Source: Hydractinia symbiolongicarpus
Taxonomy: Eukaryota > Cnidaria > Hydrozoa > Anthoathecata > Hydractiniidae
Assembly: GCF_029227915.1 (NCBI RefSeq)
Contig: NC_079875.1
Span: forward strand, 25,120,001-25,184,000
DNA length: 64,000 nt
Reading direction: 5' to 3'
Shown here: piece by piece, positions 58,277 to 64,000 of the stretch
Layout of the letters: each line of letters starts with the position of its first letter
Position numbering within the stretch: the stretch's first letter is position 1
Program-made: the position numbers and the translations under genes
Notes under the pieces: model-generated
Seen by the model: only the letters and a program-made list of their open reading frames with translations
What the model was told of the DNA's origin: nothing
Database searches by the model: none

Positions 58277-59156
58277 CTAAATAATGTAAGAGATTTTTGA
58301 CAAAATAAATCCATAATAATATCCACTCTAGAATATTAGCGAAGTTGTTAAAGATGAAAGGAGAGGAACGCCCACCAAAAGGAAGAACTACGTCAAAAAA
58401 GTATCTTCCCTTCCACTTATAACCTAATAGGTGCCAATCACTAGGATGCACAGGGCACAGTCTAAAAGCATGCTTTATGTCCAACTTAGCCACGTAACAA
58501 TTTCTACCCAACCTTTTAACCATTTCAACCGCATCGTCGGATGATGAGTAGGAGACCGAATAGTCATCTTTGGTAATGCCATCGTTAACTGAATGTCCAT
58601 GTGGTGAAGAAAGGTCTATTACCACTCGCACCGTCCCATCCTTTTTTAGTGCAGCACCCAGGGGAGAACAATGTAATTTAAATGAAGCAAATGGACCCAC
58701 CGTGTGTCCCCTATTCAGCTCTTTCAAAATCGCCTCATCAACTTTGGTTTCATACTCTATGGAAGATTTGTTGTTATTTATGCATGACTTCAACTCATTG
58801 TCCTGAAAACCAAGTTTGAATCCATATCTAAAACCTGATGCAATAAACCGCACTAATGTTTTGTTTGGATGACCAGTCAAGAGACTCTCTAATACATCAA
58901 CCTTAACCGGGGTTGTGACAAGCGATTTTGCAGGAAAGAATTTATTTGGTATTTGGCCTAGAGGATCTGAGTGGGCAATGGAGTGCTGGGTGTCCTGACG
59001 ATCCACAGAAAAAACACCTGTGAGAGTAGGTGCATGGGGTATATGTGCAACTGAGTCCTCTATTAAATTTAATGCACCGTGGTTGCTGGGAATTACTTCG
59101 AAACTGGTGGGGGACATTCCGAAACTGCTGCTCATCAGCCTTTGTAAACCGCCCAC
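58230..59156 (-). CDS. DIRS reverse transcriptase, N-terminal and palm
   Basis: 308 codons. Blocks: SIEYETKVDEAILKELNRGH, FASFKLHCSPLGAALKKDGT, VRVVIDLSSPHGHSVND, VAKLDIKHAFRLCPVHPSDW (motif A), LPFGGRSSPFIFNNF and HYLDDF (motif C intact). The frame ends just after motif C and the next frame continues, so a frameshift lies near 58245. It overlaps the gag frame by about 215 bases in another frame, common in DIRS, so translation could involve frameshifting. Confidence 0.8.
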   Translation of the reverse strand: MGGLQRLMSSSFGMSPTSFEVIPSNHGALNLIEDSVAHIPHAPTLTGVFSVDRQDTQHSIAHSDPLGQIPNKFFPAKSLVTTPVKVDVLESLLTGHPNKTLVRFIASGFRYGFKLGFQDNELKSCINNNKSSIEYETKVDEAILKELNRGHTVGPFASFKLHCSPLGAALKKDGTVRVVIDLSSPHGHSVNDGITKDDYSVSYSSSDDAVEMVKRLGRNCYVAKLDIKHAFRLCPVHPSDWHLLGYKWKGRYFFDVVLPFGGRSSPFIFNNFANILEWILLWIYFVKNLLHYLDDFITAALSCYSKVD

Positions 59157-59961
59157 TTTGAGTGGGGCATTGGTTAGCGAAGTGCCCTACTTCATTGCAG
59201 ATAAAACATCCATTGTTCAACCTGCTGGAGGATGTAGATGAAGATGACCCCCAAGCAACAGCATCCCTTTTTGGCAACGCAGGAGAGTCTCTAAGGTGCT
59301 GGTTGTATAGCAGGTCATCAATAACATCCCACCTCTTGCTGGTATCATTTGCCAGATGTATTCTGTGTAGTTGGTCAAAGGCATATACATATGAAAAAAT
59401 ATACTGGTTGGCAAATTGGGCAATGTACGTCCGATATCTGACTAACTGCTGAGCTAAGTGTGGTGAGTACTGGAACATACAACTAAGATAATAGCTCCAA
59501 GCCAAACTCCACGAAGCATAATCCTTAATACGAGACTTAGTTGCGTTTTTTCTACACATAGCTATTGTGGGTGTGCCATCCACGGTGCGCATCCTCATCT
59601 CGTACTCACCTCCATCGTCCATGGGCAAGGACGACAAGGACGTTGTTAAGGCATTGAGCGATGTCGACAATAAATAGTCGAAATTTACATACTCAGCGCC
59701 CTTAATCTTATCCAAAATTTGCTTAGGAACTGGAGGGAGAGAAATTGATAAAGTTGACCCTACCATCCAAGCAGACAAACCCGAACTAGCTAAAGTTGGA
59801 GCATTAGTAGTGACGCCAGCAACTGAACGATCCGCGACTGACACACCATCTTTAAGATTGGCGTGTTCCACAAAACCGGCTGTCGAAGATCGCTGGGGGG
59901 AAACACGTAAAGATGGCTGACGTGACTGTGGACGGTAAGTCGGAGCTTCCTGCTGTGACAT
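58942..59961 (-). CDS. DIRS gag-like protein with zinc fingers
   Basis: 339 codons starting MSQQEAPTYRPQSR. C-terminal part has CFICNEVGHFANQC (CCHC knuckle), a CCCH-type finger (C-x8-C-x4-C-x3-H around CTYTPCTYSH) and a second knuckle CFFCGSSGHPALHC. These bind element RNA in retroelement gag proteins. Its ATG overlaps the stop of the upstream small ORF as TAATG, suggesting re-initiation. Confidence 0.8.
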   Translation of the reverse strand: MSQQEAPTYRPQSRQPSLRVSPQRSSTAGFVEHANLKDGVSVADRSVAGVTTNAPTLASSGLSAWMVGSTLSISLPPVPKQILDKIKGAEYVNFDYLLSTSLNALTTSLSSLPMDDGGEYEMRMRTVDGTPTIAMCRKNATKSRIKDYASWSLAWSYYLSCMFQYSPHLAQQLVRYRTYIAQFANQYIFSYVYAFDQLHRIHLANDTSKRWDVIDDLLYNQHLRDSPALPKRDAVAWGSSSSTSSSRLNNGCFICNEVGHFANQCPTQSGRFTKADEQQFRNVPHQFRSNSQQPRCIKFNRGLSCTYTPCTYSHRCFFCGSSGHPALHCPLRSSRPNTK

Positions 59962-60167
59962 TATTTTTTGTTTTCTAAATTTGAAATAAGGAATGCGATA
60001 TTTTGCAATGTTTTGTCAGTTGAAATTTGAAAGGATTTCGCAATCATGGTTAGAGTTTCAAAGCCTAACTCTGACCACTCGCCAACAGTTCTAAGATGAG
60101 GCTCAGCCATCATTTCGTCGTATGTTAAAAGAGTTTTACCTTTGCTTTTTGCTTTTTTAGATGCCAT
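59961..60167 (-). CDS. Small DIRS leader ORF
   Basis: 68 codons, MASKKAKSKGKTLL..., basic N-terminus, then helix-forming text, ending NLENKK. Stop and next start overlap (TAATG). Function unknown; placement just before gag suggests a leader or oligomerisation segment. Confidence 0.5.
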   Translation of the reverse strand: MASKKAKSKGKTLLTYDEMMAEPHLRTVGEWSELGFETLTMIAKSFQISTDKTLQNIAFLISNLENKK

Positions 60168-60179
60168 TACGTACTATTT

Positions 60180-60535
60180 GAATTGAGCAATTTCAGACCA
60201 ATGTTAAAAAGCAGCCACTTTCTGAATGTGTGTTGCAAAACGTCTGAACTGTTCAAGAGCAAGAGGCTTACTGTGTTCTACTCCATATTTATACCCCCCT
60301 GCTTGTGGTATGGATCTATGGCCTTAAGTAACAAGCTTAAGGCAGTCTATTGTTTTGGTTAAATTAATATAGTGTTGACTACTAGTCATAGGTCACCAAC
60401 ACATTTGTAAAATTAATAATGCAGATTGACAAAACACTAGTGAACCAGGTTAGCCTTATACTAGGAGTCAATGGAGACACACCTTTCCTTCTGTAACCCC
60501 AATTAACATGTGCTAAACTGTTAGTTTAGCACCAT
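60180..60535. other. Probable DIRS 5' region, non-coding
   Basis: No ORF. It probably includes the DIRS promoter and terminal repeat, but no inverted partner was identified. Confidence 0.35.
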
Positions 60536-60970
60536 TAAAACCAGTATAGAAAGTGTTGCGGAGAGGTTGCCAAGGCAAAGGCATTAAGGAAAGGGCACGG
60601 CAATATATTTAGCGTTGCACGGCAAAGCCAGGCAAGGAAACAGGAAGAGGAATCAGCAAGGCAGGGGTAGGCAAGACAGGGGTAGGCAAGGCATGGGAGG
60701 CACAGGCAAGGGCATAGCAGGCAGGCACCAGAAAAGGCATAGGAAAGGAAGGGATTTATTAAGAACGGCAAGGAAAGGGAGCGACAAAGGCAGGCAAGAA
60801 AACAGGAAGAGGAATCAGCAAGGCAGGGGTAGGCAAGGCATGGGAGGCACAGACAAGGGCATAGTAAGCAGGCAACAGAAAAGACATAGAAAGGGTAGGC
60901 AATGGCAAAGGAACGGCAAGGCAGGGCCAGGCATTTAAATATACACTCCTTCCCCTTCTACAAATCGAAG
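60536..60970. repeat. GGCAAGG-rich dispersed repeat, copy 3
   Basis: Starts AAACCAGTATAGAAAGTGTT then GCGGAGAGGTTGCC, and ends CCCCTTCTACAAATCGAAGA. The interior has a large internal duplication (GGCAAGGCAGGGGTAGGCAA blocks about 165 bp apart). Longest of the three copies. Confidence 0.7.
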
Positions 60971-61068
60971 ATTACGTATATTTAATTAAGGTATTATAAG
61001 GTCAATATACAGAATTTTATCAATATAATACAACGGGGTTGTTGTAGGTGCAAGATAATGTTTTTCAT

Positions 61069-61134
61069 GCCCTGTCCAGGATTCGAACCTGGATCTCTCG
61101 TTTACGAGTGTCATAGCCATTAGATTAACAAGGC
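61069..61134 (-). tRNA. tRNA-like sequence (shortened; pseudogene or SINE head)
   Basis: Minus-strand GCCTTGT pairs with ACAGGGC as a 7-bp acceptor stem with one wobble. CCAGG-TTCGAAT-CCTGG is a perfect T arm, and GGTTCGAATCC is a perfect B box. The D-arm has TCTAATGGCTATGAC with one mismatch. The segment between D and T arms is only 17 nt (normal about 23), so a 7-base anticodon loop cannot form; the sequence makes a tight CTCGT-AA-ACGAG hairpin instead. Total 66 nt. It is therefore more likely a tRNA pseudogene or SINE head than a working tRNA. Confidence 0.55.
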
Positions 61135-61318
61135 GTAATAATTATGTAATTTTGTTAATTAAATATACTTAAATATTTACACTTGTGTCTAATAAAGTAA
61201 GTAATATTAATCATTATCCATCAGTTTTTGACCTTTCGTATTAAAGGATCGTGTGTTTCAGGCTAAGATGGTCAAGATGGTTAAAAAAATGGTGGAAAGT
61301 CATTAAACAAGGTGAAAA

Positions 61319-61512
61319 CGACAGGTGATCCGACAAGAAAATAAACATACAGTATAAGAAATAAACCTCTAATCAAAATCTGCGCATCACACAAATTTTC
61401 ATATCTAAAACAAGAAGTTGAGCCTGGGAATATACTTAGGATATTTCTAATTTTAACCCATTTCTCAGCCTCGATATTCTTATAATTATATTCCTATAAA
61501 AAAGCGTGTAAA
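61319..61512. repeat. Dispersed 195-bp repeat, copy 2
   Basis: Partner of 43736-43930, starting ACAGGTGATCCGACAAGAAA and ending AAAAAAGCGTGTA. About 390 bases downstream of the gene B stop. Confidence 0.75.
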
Positions 61513-61581
61513 ATCATAACTGGGTAATTTTATGGAATAAGGTAATTACGCACATTATATGCAGAATCTTGGAACAAAAAC

Positions 61582-61745
61582 GCAAGACACAAATAATATG
61601 ACAAAACGCAAATTGTTTTATAATAGCTTAATAAGGAATTTTATAACCTAAAGTTATGCTTGCAAGATACAAATAATATGACAAAACGCAAATTGTTTTA
61701 TAATAGCTTAATAAAGAATTTTATAACCTAAAGTTATGCTTGCTG
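61582..61745. repeat. Tandem duplication, two copies of about 85 bp
   Basis: Two nearly identical copies containing CAAATAATATGACAAAACGC and TTTTATAATAGCTTAATAA, one mismatch in the second half. Confidence 0.9.
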
Positions 61746-61901
61746 ACTGTCTATATAACTATATATGTCTAAATAACTATATACTACGTCAAAATATTAA
61801 AAGCGCATACTGTTGTGCAAAAGAAAATTTTTAAAAGAAGAAAAGTCTGGGGATGGGTTGAGAGGAATGAATTAAGAACAGCAAGTTTTTGCATTTTTTT
61901 T

Positions 61902-62717
61902 TTACCACCTATATCCTTCTCCTCTCCCTCTTCCACCATTCTTCCTCTTCAACTTCGCCCGCTCTCGCATATCATCCTCCTGTGTAAAGGTGCGTGAGCC
62001 ACCAGACGCCTTCCAGGATTTGTAATTTTGGGAGCTTATAAAAGCTCCTAAAGTCTTATTTTGGGAACAAAAGTCCCGGAAGGCGTCCCACGACAAATCC
62101 AATTTCTCTGCTGATAACTCCTAAAAAATAAGACAATTGTGGAAATGCCACATTCTAAACTTCTAATCGTTCACTAAGTTACTGTTACTGTTTTATCACA
62201 TTCTACACTTCAAAGCAATTATTTCTAGTGCATAACTTACTTTAACTTTCTCCTCTAAAGCCTCAATTTTCCCCTCCAGGGTATCAATTCTCTGCTTTAA
62301 CTCCTACATAAAGATATCTCTCAAATTAATTGAATACTTTCATATGCTAATTCTTGTATGCTAATTCAACTAAGTATTATATTATCTTATTTGGCTGCTA
62401 AAAGTAGTAGAGGTAGCCTTTATCTCATTCGTATAATGAGATGACAATGAGTTCATATACATAATACAATCTATGGCAGTCAGGATACCAAGCCAATAAC
62501 AACAGCTAGTCTATGTAAGATCGCCTTTATGTGGCAAAACTTTAGCAATTATTTTAAAGATATAAAACAGAAACATGAACACCATCCTCAGTATTAAATT
62601 TTTATAAAAAAAGCTTTACATGAATGCAAAATTTTGCATTAAAGAAATGCAATTTTAGTATTGAAAAGGTAAAAACCGAACTATGAAAATACTTACATTT
62701 ACCAGCTCACTTTCCAT
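61902..62717 (-). CDS. Gene B: coiled-coil protein with C-terminal ASGG module, three exons
   Basis: Model: exon 1 62717-62697 (MESELVN; donor GTAAGT), exon 2 62303-62241 (21 codons, starts ELKQRIDTLEGKIE; donor GTAAGT), exon 3 62120-61902 (72 residues plus stop). Joins are phase 0; product 100 residues. Exon 1 is exactly one heptad and exon 2 exactly three, with Leu/Ile/Val at L9, I13, L16, I20, L23, V27, L30, a clean coiled coil. Exon 3 adds ELSAEKL and then the conserved module: LSWDAFRDFCSQNKTLGAF, NYKSWKASGG, FTQEDDMRERAKLKRKN, with a Gly/Arg tail ending GYRW. The module aligns with gene A exon 6 without large gaps. Function unknown. A 345-bp MITE lies 229 bases upstream of the start. 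Confidence 0.65.
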
Positions 62718-62945
62718 TTTTAAATATTTCACTAAATAGAAATTTAGAACTAATATTAGACGATTAGGTAATACAACACCTATTAATGGGAGTTAAAAGC
62801 ACCGAAATAAACAAGAATGTTTGCAAACATTTCATGCAAAGAGAGTTTTATTGCCCTGGCTGTTGGTTGAAGAGCGTGTAGACACAACATGTAGACAAAA
62901 ACAACACGATCTATTAAATTTTAAAATCCTAAATTAAAAATTTCA

Positions 62946-63290
62946 TCAGGCCTATCAATAAGAAAATAACACCAGAGCAACAAATCGCTCCCCCAAGGTT
63001 ACAATAATTTAAACTGGGCAAGCAATCTAAATAAATCGAATAAGTTTAAAAAAAGTCCTTTTTATCTATTTAATTTCATCTTTCTTTATATATTTTAGTT
63101 CTTTTTTACTGTAAAGAATAAGAAAGAGAACATTGATTTCCATGTGAGATGAATTGATATTGCTCAGGCAGAAAAACTTTTTTCGGAATTGGGAGAGCAA
63201 TTAATAGCTCACCTAGTTTCTTATTTCTTAGAGTTAAGTTAGCGTTTGCGTGAGCAAGAGCAATTGCTCGCCCCTTATTGATAGGCCTGA
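62946..63290. mobile_element. MITE-like element with 17-bp perfect inverted ends
   Basis: TCAGGCCTATCAATAAG at 62946-62962 and its exact reverse complement at 63274-63290. The 345-bp interior has no ORF and contains repeated GAGCAA/TTGCTC words in both orientations. No clear target duplication; flanks are TTTCA and AAGTC. Superfamily undetermined. Confidence 0.65.
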
Positions 63291-63412
63291 AAGTCTACAA
63301 GCTCTTCTTGACAACCTGCACCACGGGAAGGTAGCCAATGGGACTAAGCAGGTCATACCTAAAATAAAGGACAGATTTATGTTGCAATTAACATTTTAAG
63401 TAAAAAAGAGTT

Positions 63413-63453
63413 ACCCCATTTTGGTGATGTACACCCCCATTTTGGTGATGTAC
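63413..63453. repeat. Tandem duplication CCCATTTTGGTGATGTAC
   Basis: Two copies, 21 bases apart, exact over the 18-bp core. Confidence 0.85.
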
Positions 63454-63648
63454 TGGTTCTTTATGTTGCACAACCTACAGTAACTGAGGTATGATGGCTG
63501 GTAGGTTGATTGTTGTAAGTTGTACTGGTAGGGTGATTGGGCTGTGATGATTGTTAGGGTACGGATGAGACCAAAATCCCAGTTGCTTATAAAAAGAAAT
63601 TGCGCAATCAACTCAATGCTGTAATGCAGCTTTATTTAGGTTGCATGT

Positions 63649-63940
63649 GCACCTTGTTCAGGTTGCAATTGGCTTACAACGCCATTAATAATCAGCACAA
63701 AGCTGTAATGTTAATGCACCTCGTTTAGGTTGCAATTGGCTTACAACGCCATTAATTATCAGCACAAAGCTGTAATATAAATGCACCTTGTTCAGGCTGC
63801 AATTGGCTTACAACGCCATTAATAATCAGCACAAAGCTGTAATGTTAATGCACCTCGTTTAGGTTGCAATTGGCTTACAACGCCATTAATAATCAGCACA
63901 AAGCTGTAATGTAAATGCACCTTGTTCAGGTTGCATTCGG
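63649..63940. repeat. 67-bp satellite with alternating subtypes
   Basis: Units start GCACC at 63649, 63716, 63783, 63850 and 63917, an exact 67-bp period. Subtype alternates: CTTGTTCAGG in units 1, 3, 5 and CTCGTTTAGG in units 2 and 4, so the real unit is a 134-bp dimer. The core is TTGGCTTACAACGCCATTAA. Confidence 0.95.
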
Positions 63941-64000
63941 TCATGCGGCATGGTAATTGTGGTATGATAATCGGTAGGGTACAGACGATATTTTTATTGC

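Larger units (their letters stand above)
56458..60167 (-). mobile_element. Decayed DIRS-type retroelement
   Basis: Minus-strand order: small N-terminal ORF, gag with zinc knuckles, RT, RNase H, tyrosine recombinase. That order and the recombinase in place of a DDE integrase define DIRS elements. Frameshifts in the RT/RNase H and recombinase parts indicate decay. Terminal repeats were not identified. Confidence 0.85.

Noticed and set aside
61069-61134. Functional tRNA-Thr(CGT)
   Set aside because: A CTCGTAA string resembles that anticodon loop, but no 5-bp anticodon stem can form around it and the RNA is about 6 nt short.

Overview
The window looks like animal nuclear DNA from a compact, AT-rich, transposon-rich genome. 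The mix of elements (CR1/L2-like LINEs with an esterase ORF1, a Helitron carrying an OTU protease, a DIRS retroelement, hAT and pogo fragments, tyrosine-recombinase and BEN-domain remnants, dispersed TAGC runs) resembles cnidarian genomes. That placement is an inference from family recall, not a search. Nothing looks prokaryotic, and genes are split by short GT-AG introns.

Layout. 1-14 kb: mostly non-coding DNA with a hAT fragment, an acidic exon-like frame, a GGCAAGG-rich repeat, tyrosine-recombinase remnants and a Helitron-like non-autonomous element with an ACGG microsatellite. 14-19 kb: a decayed BEN-domain gene, a 5'-truncated LINE with an (AAT)n tail and a broken pogo-type transposase. 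20412-25740: a DNA transposon recognised here by its ends (inverted CACGGCGGG termini, possible 3-bp ATT duplication), carrying two minus-strand ORFs. 25.8-33.5 kb: essentially empty apart from a short DIRS scrap. 33.5-35 kb: an unrecognised multi-exon minus-strand gene. 35.4-39.3 kb: a nearly complete two-ORF LINE. 46.5-52.6 kb: a decayed Helitron whose OTU protein starts with a 2A-like motif. 56.4-60.2 kb: a decayed DIRS element. 63.6-63.9 kb: a 67-bp satellite with dimeric order.

The most interesting content is a small gene family spread over 41-63 kb, all on the minus strand. Gene A (40959-41926) and gene B (61902-62717) are built alike: tiny exons, all starting and ending in phase 0 and mostly encoding coiled-coil heptads, then a last exon with a shared C-terminal module (W..F......N...GA....N...W.ASGG...FT.ED..RE plus a basic tail). 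A truncated third copy lies at 54070-54190 and a doubtful fourth at 44.05-44.59 kb. Gene A has a TATA box and, just upstream, an 86-bp tandem array whose units each carry a CCAAT box and a CCCGCC motif. Helitron, DIRS and satellite sequences sit between the copies, so this looks like a tandem gene cluster expanded by transposon insertion. I do not recognise the family.

Most other coding sequence is mobile and mostly dead (frameshifts, stops, lost catalytic residues). The two-ORF DNA transposon and the 36-39 kb LINE are the best preserved.
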